From Pseudomonas sp. PDM05 (lineage in GTDB: Bacteria; Pseudomonadota; Gammaproteobacteria; Pseudomonadales; Pseudomonadaceae): DNA of 64,000 nt. This document shows, in pieces, positions 54,937-64,000 of this stretch. Each line of letters begins with the position of its first letter. Position 1 is the first letter of the stretch. The stretch lies in NCBI RefSeq assembly GCF_014851685.1, contig NZ_JACVAC010000003.1, positions 248,001-312,000 of the forward strand, given 5' to 3'. The notes under the pieces are model-generated. The model had not been told where the DNA came from and did not search any database. It saw only the letters and a program-made list of their open reading frames with translations. A program made the position numbers and the translations under genes.

Positions 54937-56382
54937 ATGCTCGAAGTCATCAACGACTTCCTCTCAGGGAAAGTACTGATCGTGCTCATTGTCGGGCTCG
55001 GCGGTTATTTCACGATCCGCTCGCGTTTCGTACAACTGCGTCACTTTTTCCACATGTTCTCGGTGTTTAAAGACAGCCTGAAGAACAGCTCCGACCAACT
55101 CAGCTCGTTCCAGGCGCTGATGCTCAGCCTGGCCGGCCGCGTGGGTGCCGGCAACATTGCCGGTGTCGGCATTGCGGTGACCCTGGGTGGCCCGGGGGCC
55201 GTGTTCTGGATGTGGGTCACCGCATTGGTGGGCATGTCTTCGAGCTTTATCGAATGTTCCCTCGGCCAGCTGTACAAGCGCACCGACGCAGAAGGCACCT
55301 ACCGTGGCGGCCCGGCGTATTACATCCAGCACGGCCTGCAGAAGCGCTGGTTGGGCATGGTCATGGCGTTCCTGCTGCTGGTGACCTTCGGCTTCGCCTT
55401 CAACGGCCTGCAAGCCCACGCCGTGACCCACTCGCTGAACAACGCCTTCGGCCTCGACACCACCTACACCGGCCTGGCCCTGGCGGCCTTGTTGGGCCTG
55501 GTGTTCATCGGCGGGATCAAGCGCATCGCCTCGATCGCCGACCTGCTGGTGCCGGTCAAGACCCTGGTCTACATCGCCGTGACCCTGTACGTGATCGTGC
55601 TGCAGTTCGACCACGTACCGGCCATGCTGATGACCATCGTCAAGAGCGCCTTCGGTCTGGACCAAGCCTTCGGTGGCCTGGTCGGTAGCGCGATCATCAT
55701 GGGTGTGAAGCGCGGCGTGTTCGCCAACGAAGCCGGTCTGGGCAGTGCGCCGAACGTGGCAGCCGTGGCCTCTGTAGAGCACCCGATTGCCCAGGGCGTG
55801 GTCCAGGCATTCAGTGTGTTCCTCGATACCTTCGTGATCTGCACCTGCACCGCCTTGCTGATCCTGCTCTCCGGTTTCTACACCCCGGGCTTTGAAGGCG
55901 ACGGCATTGCCCTGACCCAGAACTCCCTGGCTGCCGTGGTCGGTGACTGGGGCCGCATGTTCATCTCCGTGGCCCTGGCGTTGTTCGTGTTCACCTCGAT
56001 CATGTACAACTACTACCTCGGCGAGAGCAACCTGCGCTTTTTGGTGGGCAACAACCGCAAGGTACTGATGGGCTATCGCGCCCTGGTGCTGGTGCTGATC
56101 TTCTGGGGCTCCATCGAGAACCTGAGCACCGTGTTCGCGTTTGCCGACATCACCATGACCATGCTCGCCTTCGTCAACCTGTTCGCCCTGGCGTTCCTGT
56201 TCAAGATCGCCATGCGTATCCTGAACGACTACGACAACCAGCGCGCGGCAGGCATCAAGACCCCGGTGTTCGACTCCAGCCAGTTCCCTGACCTGGACCT
56301 GGACCGCAGCGCCTGGCCGGCCAACCCGGTAAAACCCGAGGCCGCTCCATCGGCTGAACTGAACGCCCAAGCCCAGCGCTGA
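54937..56382 (+). CDS. Sodium:alanine/glycine-type amino acid symporter (AGCS family)
   Basis: A 481-residue membrane protein with about ten or eleven helices: VLIVLIVGLGGYFTIRSRFVQLRHF at the start, then SFQALMLSLAGRVGAGNIAGVGIAVTLGGPGAVFWMW, which is the AGCS signature region, FIECSLGQLYK, and GVKRGVFANEAGLGSAPNVAA. It imports alanine, glycine or a related amino acid with Na+. The C-terminus is a charged cytoplasmic tail. It lies between aspA and an asparaginase gene, so aspartate or asparagine is a possible substrate; this is inferred from context. Confidence 0.92.
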   Translation: MLEVINDFLSGKVLIVLIVGLGGYFTIRSRFVQLRHFFHMFSVFKDSLKNSSDQLSSFQALMLSLAGRVGAGNIAGVGIAVTLGGPGAVFWMWVTALVGMSSSFIECSLGQLYKRTDAEGTYRGGPAYYIQHGLQKRWLGMVMAFLLLVTFGFAFNGLQAHAVTHSLNNAFGLDTTYTGLALAALLGLVFIGGIKRIASIADLLVPVKTLVYIAVTLYVIVLQFDHVPAMLMTIVKSAFGLDQAFGGLVGSAIIMGVKRGVFANEAGLGSAPNVAAVASVEHPIAQGVVQAFSVFLDTFVICTCTALLILLSGFYTPGFEGDGIALTQNSLAAVVGDWGRMFISVALALFVFTSIMYNYYLGESNLRFLVGNNRKVLMGYRALVLVLIFWGSIENLSTVFAFADITMTMLAFVNLFALAFLFKIAMRILNDYDNQRAAGIKTPVFDSSQFPDLDLDRSAWPANPVKPEAAPSAELNAQAQR

Positions 56383-56397
56383 GCGTAGAGAGATGAC

Positions 56398-56441
56398 ACG
56401 CCGTACGACCTTGGGCATGCTCGGGGCCGTGCGGCGTTTTT
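56398..56441 (+). terminator. Probable intrinsic terminator of the symporter gene
   Basis: ACGCCGTACG (56398-56407) pairs with CGTGCGGCGT (56428-56437) at 9 of 10 positions, followed by TTTTT. The 20-base loop is long. It lies just before the asparaginase ribosome-binding site AGGAG (56447-56451). Confidence 0.65.
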
Positions 56442-56459
56442 CGTTCAGGAGATTTTTCG

Positions 56460-57437
56460 ATGCAACCAGCTAACAACGTCATGGTGCTCTATACCGGCGG
56501 CACCATCGGCATGCAGGCCAGTGCCAACGGCCTGGCCCCCGCTTCCGGCTTCGAAGCGCGCATGCGCGAACAGCTCGCCAACCAGCCTGTGCCCGCCTGG
56601 CGCTTCGAGGAAATGGCCCCGCTGATCGACAGCGCCAATATGACCCCCGCCTACTGGCAGCGCCTGCGCACCGCGGTGATCGATGCCGTGGACCAGGGCT
56701 GCGACGGCGTGCTGGTCCTGCATGGCACCGACACTCTGGCCTACAGTGCAGCAGCCATGGCTTTCCAACTGCTGGGCCTGCCGGTGCCGGTGGTGTTCAC
56801 GGGTTCGATGCTGCCCGCCGGCGTACCCGACAGTGATGCCTGGGAAAACGTCAGCGGCGCGCTGCAAGCGCTGGGCGCGGGCGTGGTGCCGGGCGTGCAC
56901 CTGCACTTTCACGGCGCGATGATGGCGCCGACCGCCTGCGCGAAGGTGCGCAGCTTTGGCCGCAACCCGTTCGCGGCGTTGAATCGCCAGGGCGGCGTGG
57001 CCCGTGCCGCGACCATTCCTCAAGCCCTAGACTATCGCCAGCCGAAGGCCTTGGCCAACGTCGGCGTACTGCCGCTGGTGCCGGGTATCGGCGCGGCACA
57101 GTTGGACGCCCTGATTGGCAGCGGCATTCAAGCCCTGATCCTGGAGTGCTTCGGCAGCGGCACCGGGCCCAGCGACAACCCCGAGTTCCTGGCCAGCCTC
57201 CAGCGTGCACAGGAGCGAGGCGTGGTCGTGGTCGCAGTCACGCAGTGCCATGAAGGTGGCGTGGAACTGGACGTCTACGAAGCCGGCAGCCGCCTGCGTG
57301 GGGTAGGCGTGCTGTCGGGTGGCGGCATGACCCGAGAAGCGGCATTCGGCAAGCTCAACGCGCTGCTCGGCGCAGGGCTGGACAACGCGCAGGTCCGTGG
57401 CCTGGTGGAAACCAACCTGTGCGGCGAACTGGGCTGA
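56460..57437 (+). CDS. ansA: Type I (cytoplasmic) L-asparaginase
   Basis: A 325-residue asparaginase: VMVLYTGGTIGMQ with the nucleophilic Thr15 (T15 in GGTIG), and HGTDTLAYSAAA with the second catalytic set, H88-G89-T90-D91. No signal peptide is present, which favours the cytoplasmic type I enzyme. It hydrolyses asparagine to aspartate and ammonia, supplying substrate for the aspartase two genes upstream. A clear hairpin terminator follows at 57494-57514. Confidence 0.92.
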   Translation: MQPANNVMVLYTGGTIGMQASANGLAPASGFEARMREQLANQPVPAWRFEEMAPLIDSANMTPAYWQRLRTAVIDAVDQGCDGVLVLHGTDTLAYSAAAMAFQLLGLPVPVVFTGSMLPAGVPDSDAWENVSGALQALGAGVVPGVHLHFHGAMMAPTACAKVRSFGRNPFAALNRQGGVARAATIPQALDYRQPKALANVGVLPLVPGIGAAQLDALIGSGIQALILECFGSGTGPSDNPEFLASLQRAQERGVVVVAVTQCHEGGVELDVYEAGSRLRGVGVLSGGGMTREAAFGKLNALLGAGLDNAQVRGLVETNLCGELG

Positions 57438-57493
57438 GCCCACCCCTTACATAATCACCCCCCTCCTGGCTGAGCGATTCCTAGCATGGCAAC

Positions 57494-57520
57494 ACCCGAG
57501 GCAAGCCCTCGGGTCGTTTC
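57494..57520 (+). terminator. Intrinsic terminator of ansA
   Basis: An 8-bp stem ACCCGAGG (57494-57501) pairing with CCTCGGGT (57507-57514), loop CAAGC, followed by CGTTTCC. It lies 56 bases past the stop. Confidence 0.7.
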
Positions 57521-57547
57521 CATTCTCAGGCACGCCAGGAGTACGCA

Positions 57548-60500
57548 ATGACCTCTACGCTCCCCCCCCGCCCCAACCTCAACCACACCTTGATCGCTCA
57601 ATTGTCTGCCGGCCCGGCTTTTCGCGAAGTGGCTGCCGTGCTGCTGCGCCAGCAGTTGCAAGAGCGTTATCCGACGCTGGATATCGACCCCGAAACCACG
57701 ATGGTCGGCACCCCCGTGTGGGAAATCGTTGAAGACCAGGTGGTCGCCGGCGCCCCGCACTATCAACCGCTGACCGAAGTACTGGCCAAGCAGGCCGTAC
57801 TCGCCGTGCCGACGATCTACCTCGAAGGCGAACACTTCCTCACCCGTCAGCCCATCGCCAAACCCGCCGTCCATTTGCCGGTACGTATCGACGAAATCGC
57901 CGGGATCATCAACGTGCTGGCTCCGGCGATGATTCGCGGCTATCAGGACCAGCAAGTCGCCTACTGGAATGCCTCCAATGGCAGTAGCGACCCGCACTGG
58001 CAGCAGCTGTCGCGCACCCTGCGCGAGTTCTGGAATGTCGACCAGGTCCGCGGCTGGACAGAACAGGACTGCCTCATGGCCCGCCAACTGTTCCGCGCCC
58101 CGGACCTGAAGACGTTGCGCGCAGACGATGCCTACGCCACCCGCGCCTACCTGATCGACGTCGAAGAGATCGATGCCCAAGGCAAGGCCCGCCACCTCAA
58201 CGAGCATCTGGTCACGGTATTGATCGGCCGCCAGCAGGGCCACGAGGTGATTCTCACCCACTCGCTGCTGCAGGGTTACGACAAATACAGCAGCCTGGAC
58301 CAACTGGGCCACGCACTGCCCACCCTCGTCGACACGTCGATTGCCCACGGCAACCTGCAATGGCGGCTGGTGGAACCCGAGGGAAATTATTTTGATTACC
58401 TGGCGTGCGCATTGATCGCGGTGCAGATCCAAGCCATCGGCGAGATCGACTTTTCCGATCTCAGAGGCAGCGAAACCCAGCAGGCTGTGCTCGCAGTGCC
58501 ACCGACGGCGTCGATGGCAGGCAAGCACGCTGACTGGCAGTGGTACGAGCAAGCACTGCCAGACTGGTTGAGCCAGGCCTCCACGTCCGACCTGAACGCC
58601 TGCTCACGCCATCTCAAAGACCTGGCCGCCGTGCACCGACTCAATGAGGGCAAGACCTACCTGGACGAGATAGAGCCCATCCAGGCCTACGCCCTGAGCC
58701 AGCTCAAGGCCCAGATGCTCAAGGACCACCCCGACGCCAGCCAGCTCATGCCGGAAAAGATCGAACTGGTGATCAAGAGCCTCGTGATCTGGGGCACGTT
58801 CGTCGTACCTGGCCAGATCGACACGACAACCTTCAACCTCGTCGACCTGGCCTTGGCAAACCTGATCGCCGTGCCCTTCGGTGACAAGACCCTGCGCTCT
58901 GCCAATGACCGCGACCTGCCGGCCTGGCTGACCGTCAGTTATGTCGAAAGCCTGGTCAGCCGCATCAATATCGGCGCCCGCTACCCGGCACTCATCCAGA
59001 GCAAACTGTTGCAGGACCCGCGCGAGTCGGCGCGGCGGCAGACGCTGTATACCCAGCACTTGCAGGTGCAACTGCCGCTACTGGCCCTGCAATACAAGAT
59101 TCGCCGGCAATACGGTATCAACGAGCTCGGCTACCGCTACGTGGCCGCGCTGATGCAAGCCGATGCGGCTGACCGCCTGGTGGATGGCCAGCGTATTGTC
59201 ATTCGGCCGCTGGCCTTTGTGCCTCAGCGTCGTACGGACGCTACCCGGGATGAAGTGGCCAACATGTATGTGATCGGCCCTCAAGAACCGGATGCCGGTC
59301 CATGCCTGCTGTACCGTCCCTTGCTCGACCCGCCGCTGGTGCAATACCCGTCACCGACGAACGTGCTGTATGCCATCCAGCAGTCTTCGCGGCTTCGCGA
59401 GTCGGTGCTCGCCTGGCTGCCTGACGACGTACGCGAGGACTACGCCCGCTACGTGTTCCCCAGCGCGCTGCCGTCACCTTGGGCCGCGGCCGATTTCCTC
59501 GTGGACCCGACCAAACTGTGGACCCTGAGCGGGCCAATGAGCTTGAGCAACCAAACACTGAACGGCGAGCTCTTTGCCACGCTGTTCAAGGCCAACGCGA
59601 ACGCCCTGGTGTCACTGGCCGATCGCCAATCGGTATCAAATGCCGAATCTCGCTGGGAGACCTTCAAGCGGGCCGGCTGGCTGATCTTCAATGCCACATT
59701 GCCGTTCCTGGGCCGCACCGTTGGCGCAGCCGCGTGGGTCTGGCAGATCATGGACCAGCTTCAAGACGTGGTCGACGCCGAGTCGCACCCCGAGCGCCAA
59801 TCGCCGTGGGTCGCGCTCAGTGACCTGCTGCTCAACCTCGGCATGGCCATCGCATTGCATGGTGTCGCCCGGACGGCTCCCCGGCCGCGGGCCCCAGAAG
59901 CCTCCAAGCCGCCGTCCCCCGCGCACCGACCTTCCAAGCCCAAGCCCCTCGAGATCAAGAAGCTACCGGACATCCGCGCCGATGAGCTGCCCACCACTCG
60001 CGCCCAGCCACTGAATACCAGCGGCGCAATCAGCCGTGGCCCCACCGAACTGGGCACGCTGCTGGACTCTTTCAAAGTCACCAAGCCCGAGCGCCTGGAA
60101 GGCCCCGTCAGCGCCCCGGGCGACTATCAACACCTTTACACCAGCGCGGGGAAATTCTACGTCCCGGTCGGCACGCGCTGGTTCGAGGTGGAATTGGATG
60201 AGAACGACACCGTGCAAATTATCGATCCGACCAACCCAGAACGCACAGGCCCACCGCTGATTCACAACCGACAAGGCCAATGGTTCATCGACCTGCGCCT
60301 GCGCCTGCGCGGCGGCGGGCCCAAAATAGCGATCCGCAAGGCCAAGACCCTGGCGCAAAAGCGCGCAGAGGAGCTACGCAAGGAGCTCAGCGATTTCGAA
60401 GGCGACAAGAAAAATGCCCAGAGTGCCCTGCAACAGGCCCAGGCGGCGATGGCGGCTGGGCCATCGACCTCCGTCGAAGCGCGTCGCGAGACCTACCTGC

Positions 60501-62137
60501 GCACCCTGGAGTCCCAGCGCGACGATTACGAAACAGCCTTGCAAAAACTCAAGGAGCTGAACGTACACGCCCCGACGCCGGACTATTCGCAAAAGGCGCT
60601 CAATTACATCAAGGCCCAGACCGAGTTCGCCAGCGCGGACATCCGCGAGGCCCTGCCCCAATTCACCCCGAAACTGCGCACCGTGCTCGATCAGATCGAA
60701 CGCCAGGCCTCGATGCCACTGGAGCGCAACATCAAGGATGCACGCGAACTGAGCATCCTGAACCAGCAGATGATCCAGCGGCTGGACTACATGCAAGGGC
60801 GCTTCCAAGAGCTGCGCAAACTGCAGCGCGACGGCATGCGGCTGATCACCACCATCAAGGCCACATTGCCGGCCTACAGTAGCGAAGACCTCACCGCGCT
60901 GCAGGTCACGCTAAGCCGTAACCTGTGCCTGGAAGAAGCAAGCCAGGCCAGTGCACCTGAAGCCTGGAAAGACATCGACTCCATAGTCGACAACGCCGAC
61001 ATCGCAATCCAGTGCTTGCGCGACACCCTGAGCGAGCTCAGCGAAAGCCGCCTGGATGAACGCATCGACACGCTGAGCAGCCTGATTGAACAGTTCCGCT
61101 TGTTGGACGAACGCTTGGGTGATCTGCACACGCAGTATCCACAGCACGTCATCACCGAGCCGTTTCAACACCTGCGGCGCATCCTGGGGGATTTCAATAA
61201 CCGCGCCATCAGCAACCTGGCGCTGCTGAGTGCAGAAAGGGACACCTTCCGCAGCCGCCCAAGCCCACCGCCAACGCCACCGCGCCCGCAGAAAAAATTC
61301 ATCCGTACTCGCTACAACGGCCAGTTGATTGGTGAGCCGCGCTTGACCCCATTGGGCCTGGAAACCGGCTTGGTAGACATCCACTCACCACTCACCCGCA
61401 ACGTGGTTGCCACCTATCATGAAAAAACCCCGGGAGTCTGGGTCGAACGGATCAAGACGCCACCTCGCACCCCAAGCCCGGTGGAGCCGGTGGACCTGCA
61501 AACCAGCCTTCTCGCCGGGCAGGCCTTGCTCGATAAATTGCCTGGGTTTGTCCAGCACGCTGCGACCTTGGCCGATCAGACCGAACGCAACCCCATCGGC
61601 ATCGAGTACTTGTTCCATCGCCAGGCCCGACGCCTGGAACAGGCGATCGGCGCAATCGAAACCGCGCTCATCCAAAGCAATACCAGCGAAGGTGAAAAGC
61701 TGCCGGCCAGCTGGGTCAAAAAGGCTCTTACCGTGGCCGTGGAGGACCTGTACCGCCGTAGCAACGAACATGTGCTCAAGATGATCAAACAACACCCCCC
61801 GACGATACCGAACCTGGAGTGGCTCAAACTCCACAACGCGATCACCATCAAAAAAACCATCAGCCGACGCCGCCTGAAAAGCCCGACGCCCGACTTCCTG
61901 GACGAGTACACCATCACTGACCGCAGCAACCACCAGGCCTTGTGGTACGCGCATTTTCACTACAGCACGAACTGGACGCCGGCCCGCACTTACCTCTCGG
62001 CACGCTTGAAAACCGTAGAAGAACACCGCCTGGGGGCTGCCGCCGATACCACCAAGGGGTTGAGCGATTCACAAAAGATCGCGTTCTTTCGCAGTGAGAT
62101 CAGCCTCGAACAGGCCCGCCGCCTGTTTTTCGAGTGA
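57548..62137 (+). CDS. Giant dermonecrotic-toxin-domain protein (DUF6543-type), putative toxin
   Basis: A 1529-residue protein starting MTSTLPPRPNLNHTLIAQLS with AGGAG at 57537-57541. Residues 1-690 resemble the dermonecrotic toxin N-terminal-type domain (DUF6543) common in P. fluorescens proteins: LLRQQLQERYPTLDIDPETT, LLQGYDKYSSLDQLG, LALQYKIRRQYGINELGYRYV. Two hydrophobic segments lie near 711-738 and 757-775, then a Pro/Lys-rich linker (about 776-805) and a coiled-coil-rich part (935-1000 and beyond). No signal peptide, PAAR or T6SS motif is present and no immunity gene is adjacent. The role in toxicity is inferred only from the family name. Confidence 0.75.
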   Translation: MTSTLPPRPNLNHTLIAQLSAGPAFREVAAVLLRQQLQERYPTLDIDPETTMVGTPVWEIVEDQVVAGAPHYQPLTEVLAKQAVLAVPTIYLEGEHFLTRQPIAKPAVHLPVRIDEIAGIINVLAPAMIRGYQDQQVAYWNASNGSSDPHWQQLSRTLREFWNVDQVRGWTEQDCLMARQLFRAPDLKTLRADDAYATRAYLIDVEEIDAQGKARHLNEHLVTVLIGRQQGHEVILTHSLLQGYDKYSSLDQLGHALPTLVDTSIAHGNLQWRLVEPEGNYFDYLACALIAVQIQAIGEIDFSDLRGSETQQAVLAVPPTASMAGKHADWQWYEQALPDWLSQASTSDLNACSRHLKDLAAVHRLNEGKTYLDEIEPIQAYALSQLKAQMLKDHPDASQLMPEKIELVIKSLVIWGTFVVPGQIDTTTFNLVDLALANLIAVPFGDKTLRSANDRDLPAWLTVSYVESLVSRINIGARYPALIQSKLLQDPRESARRQTLYTQHLQVQLPLLALQYKIRRQYGINELGYRYVAALMQADAADRLVDGQRIVIRPLAFVPQRRTDATRDEVANMYVIGPQEPDAGPCLLYRPLLDPPLVQYPSPTNVLYAIQQSSRLRESVLAWLPDDVREDYARYVFPSALPSPWAAADFLVDPTKLWTLSGPMSLSNQTLNGELFATLFKANANALVSLADRQSVSNAESRWETFKRAGWLIFNATLPFLGRTVGAAAWVWQIMDQLQDVVDAESHPERQSPWVALSDLLLNLGMAIALHGVARTAPRPRAPEASKPPSPAHRPSKPKPLEIKKLPDIRADELPTTRAQPLNTSGAISRGPTELGTLLDSFKVTKPERLEGPVSAPGDYQHLYTSAGKFYVPVGTRWFEVELDENDTVQIIDPTNPERTGPPLIHNRQGQWFIDLRLRLRGGGPKIAIRKAKTLAQKRAEELRKELSDFEGDKKNAQSALQQAQAAMAAGPSTSVEARRETYLRTLESQRDDYETALQKLKELNVHAPTPDYSQKALNYIKAQTEFASADIREALPQFTPKLRTVLDQIERQASMPLERNIKDARELSILNQQMIQRLDYMQGRFQELRKLQRDGMRLITTIKATLPAYSSEDLTALQVTLSRNLCLEEASQASAPEAWKDIDSIVDNADIAIQCLRDTLSELSESRLDERIDTLSSLIEQFRLLDERLGDLHTQYPQHVITEPFQHLRRILGDFNNRAISNLALLSAERDTFRSRPSPPPTPPRPQKKFIRTRYNGQLIGEPRLTPLGLETGLVDIHSPLTRNVVATYHEKTPGVWVERIKTPPRTPSPVEPVDLQTSLLAGQALLDKLPGFVQHAATLADQTERNPIGIEYLFHRQARRLEQAIGAIETALIQSNTSEGEKLPASWVKKALTVAVEDLYRRSNEHVLKMIKQHPPTIPNLEWLKLHNAITIKKTISRRRLKSPTPDFLDEYTITDRSNHQALWYAHFHYSTNWTPARTYLSARLKTVEEHRLGAAADTTKGLSDSQKIAFFRSEISLEQARRLFFE

Positions 62138-62186
62138 CGGCACATAACTTGCTCCCTCAAGGGCAGACCCCTTGGGCAGAGCGACC

Positions 62187-63173
62187 ATGCTGCACTCACA
62201 CCTGACGACTCTCAACGCCGTCTCCCTGCTGCTGGCCACCTTCGAGGGCCAGGCTACCGAGGCCCTGTTGGCCGGCAGCGGCATCTGCGTCGCAGACCTG
62301 AGCCACGCCGACACCTGCATCACCACCCACCAGGAGATGCAGGTGTGCGCCAATGCCGTGGCCCTGCGCCGGGACATTGGCCTGGATGTGGGCCAGCGCA
62401 TGCATGTGTCGTCCTACGGGTTGCTCGGCTACGCGCTGCTCACCAGTGCCACTTTCGGTGACGCTTTACGCCTGGCACTGCGCTACCCGGCGCTGCTGGG
62501 AACACTCTTCGAGTTGAGCCTTGAAGAAGACGAAGAGCGCATCTGGTTCACCGCCAGCGATTACCGGGAAGCCCCGGCGCTGGCACAGTTCAATATCGAG
62601 TTCTGCCTGGTATCGCTGAAAGTGATCTGCGATGACTTGCTCGGCAAGCCGCTGCCCTTGCTGGGCGCGCGATTTGCCTACCCGGCGCCGGACTACCAGG
62701 CGCGCTATGCCGCACGCTTCGATTGCCCGCTGCAGTTTGCGGCGCCCTCCAATGCGTTCGCGTTCGACAAACACTGGCTGCAACAACCGTTGCCCCTGGC
62801 CGATGCCGTCACCCACCGAGCCATGGCCGAGCGCTGCCGCAAACAGAACACCGAGTTCACCGGGCGCCAGGCCTGGCTCAACCGCGTGCGCCAGCTGCTC
62901 GCCGTGCAGTTGCACGCAGCCCCCGGGCTCGACTGCCTGGCGGAGCAGATGAACTGCTCGCCACGCACCCTGCGCCGCCACTTGCACGGGCTGGGCAGCA
63001 GCTACCAGGAATTGCTCGACGAACTGCGCTTCGAGCAGGCCAAGCAATGGCTGGTGCAGGATCGGGTGCCGATCCACCGCATTGCCGAACAATTGGGATT
63101 CAGCGAAACCGCGAGTTTCCGCCACGCCTTTGTGCGCTGGAGTGGGGTGGCGCCCAGTCAGTTTCGGCCCTGA
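62187..63173 (+). CDS. AraC-family transcriptional regulator (Arabinose_bd/OruR-like N-terminus)
   Basis: A 328-residue regulator. The N-terminal effector domain (about 20-215) has SSYGLLGYALLTSATFGDALRLALRYPALL, typical of the ArgR/OruR-like AraC branch. The C-terminal double helix-turn-helix has LDCLAEQMNCSPRTLRRHLHGLGSSYQEL and the second, IAEQLGFSETASFRHAFVRWSGVAPSQFR. The ATG at 62187 is preferred over an upstream TTG at 62172. It precedes and likely controls the deacetylase-family gene starting at 63307; the inducer is unknown. Confidence 0.9.
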   Translation: MLHSHLTTLNAVSLLLATFEGQATEALLAGSGICVADLSHADTCITTHQEMQVCANAVALRRDIGLDVGQRMHVSSYGLLGYALLTSATFGDALRLALRYPALLGTLFELSLEEDEERIWFTASDYREAPALAQFNIEFCLVSLKVICDDLLGKPLPLLGARFAYPAPDYQARYAARFDCPLQFAAPSNAFAFDKHWLQQPLPLADAVTHRAMAERCRKQNTEFTGRQAWLNRVRQLLAVQLHAAPGLDCLAEQMNCSPRTLRRHLHGLGSSYQELLDELRFEQAKQWLVQDRVPIHRIAEQLGFSETASFRHAFVRWSGVAPSQFRP

Positions 63174-63306
63174 TGCTCCATCAAGGGGCGAATAGCGGTC
63201 AGATTCTTTGGCCATATCTATCCCCTTTTGGCCGCTCCTGCCGTTCTCTTGCAACGCCTGCGACGCAACACTGGTGGGCACTACAAGACGCCTGGAGAAC
63301 AACAAA

Positions 63307-64000
63307 ATGCTGACGATCTATTCGGACGATCACCATCTGCACCACGGCCGCTGCGAGTTGATGGACGGGCAACTGATGCCCTGTTTCGAAATGCCCTCCC
63401 GCGCCGACCACGTGCTGCAACGGGTCAAGGACCGCGAGCTGGGCCCGGTACTGGCGCCGCATGACTTTGGCCTGGCGCCCCTGCAACGCATACACAGCCG
63501 CGACTACCTGGATTTTTTCAAAGGTGCCTGGGCACGCTGGAGCGAATCTGGCCAGGACGGCGACCTGCTGCCCTACACCTGGCCCGCCCGCACCCTGCGC
63601 CGGGTGTTGCCCACCAGCCTGCATGGGCAACTGGGGTATTACAGCTTCGACGGCGGCGCCCCCATCACCGTCGGCACCTGGCAAGCGGCCTATAGCGCGG
63701 CCCAGGTCGCGTTGACCGCGCAACAGGCGATCCAGCAAGGCGCCCACAGCGCCTTCGCCCTTTGCCGACCACCGGGGCACCACGCCGCCAGTGACTTGAT
63801 GGGGGGTTATTGCTACCTGAACAATGCCGCGATTGCCGCCCAGGCATTTCTCGACCAGGGCCGGCAGAAGGTCGCGATCCTGGATGTGGATTACCACCAC
63901 GGCAACGGTACCCAGTCGATTTTCTATGAGCGCAGCGATGTGCTCTTCACCTCGATCCATGGCCACCCCGAGGCGGAGTTTCCGTTTTTCCTGGGGTATG
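63307..64000 (+). CDS. Histone deacetylase/acetylpolyamine amidohydrolase family enzyme (partial, runs off the window)
   Basis: An open frame from the ATG at 63307 (GGAGA upstream) to the window end, 231 residues so far. It starts MLTIYSDDHHLHHGRCELMD and has the arginase-deacetylase core: LCRPPGHHA with H158-H159, GGYCYLNNAAIAAQ, and VAILDVDYHHGNGTQSIFY with zinc-binding D195 and H197. The spacing and the opening YSDDHHLHHG fit acetylpolyamine amidohydrolases, which deacetylate acetylputrescine or acetylcadaverine. An AraC regulator lies directly upstream. The C-terminus is outside the window. Confidence 0.9.
   Translation, partial: MLTIYSDDHHLHHGRCELMDGQLMPCFEMPSRADHVLQRVKDRELGPVLAPHDFGLAPLQRIHSRDYLDFFKGAWARWSESGQDGDLLPYTWPARTLRRVLPTSLHGQLGYYSFDGGAPITVGTWQAAYSAAQVALTAQQAIQQGAHSAFALCRPPGHHAASDLMGGYCYLNNAAIAAQAFLDQGRQKVAILDVDYHHGNGTQSIFYERSDVLFTSIHGHPEAEFPFFLGY

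Overview
The window is about 64 kb of a GC-rich Pseudomonas chromosome, most likely from the P. fluorescens group. The gene order hupA, rubredoxin reductase, rubredoxin, ubiC, ubiA, phoB, phoR, a CBS-domain protein, an M23 peptidase, a response regulator and phoU-pstBACS matches, from memory, the equivalent P. aeruginosa and P. putida locus. The intergenic REP pairs (GTGGGAGCGGGCTTGCTCGCGA type) are characteristic of fluorescent pseudomonads. I see no rRNA, tRNA, CRISPR array, insertion sequence or prophage.

Region 1 (1-28.8 kb) is a nearly complete type VI secretion system (T6SS). A leftward operon tagH-tssJ-tssK-tssL-tssM-tagF (tagF cut by the window edge) diverges from a rightward set tssA-tssB-tssC-hcp-tssE-tssF-tssG-tssH(clpV)-vgrG. 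The divergent intergenic region carries a near-consensus sigma-54 promoter facing tssA. The layout is that of the P. aeruginosa H1-T6SS, but no tagJ lies between hcp and tssE. Two effector modules follow vgrG. The first, rightward, is an Eag chaperone, a PAAR-Rhs protein ending in an HNH/EndoVII-like 'GHH' toxin, and a SUKH-like immunity protein. The second, leftward, is an Eag chaperone, a PAAR protein with a Tse6-like membrane/PAAR chassis but a different C-terminal toxin, and an unrecognised putative immunity protein. The second module is bracketed by a short repeat derived from the hupA terminator.

Region 2 (28.9-45.9 kb) is conserved core chromosome: HU protein, rubredoxin/rubredoxin reductase, ubiquinone synthesis (ubiC-ubiA), a COG4315 secreted protein, PhoBR, a CorC/HlyC-like CBS protein, an M23 peptidase, an orphan response regulator, and the phosphate genes phoU, pstB, pstA, pstC, pstS. 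Recognisable Pho boxes lie upstream of phoB, pstC and pstS. REP pairs or a second repeat family punctuate the phosphate genes.

Region 3 (46-64 kb) holds an MHS-family transporter, an acyl-CoA thioesterase, a hexose-6-phosphate mutarotase-like protein, a DUF3299 protein, a GlsB/YeaQ-like membrane protein, purE-purK behind a structured leader, and an Asn/Asp catabolism cluster (LysR regulator, aspA, a Na+/alanine-type symporter, a type I asparaginase). It ends with a giant (1529 aa) dermonecrotic-toxin-domain (DUF6543-type) protein, an AraC regulator, and the start of a histone-deacetylase/acetylpolyamine-amidohydrolase family gene that runs off the window.

The most interesting parts are the two swappable T6SS toxin cassettes, the repeat-flanked Tse6-chassis module, the sigma-54 promoter, the attenuator-like purE leader, and the paired Pho boxes in front of phoB. 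Family assignments are from reading the protein sequences; no searches were run.
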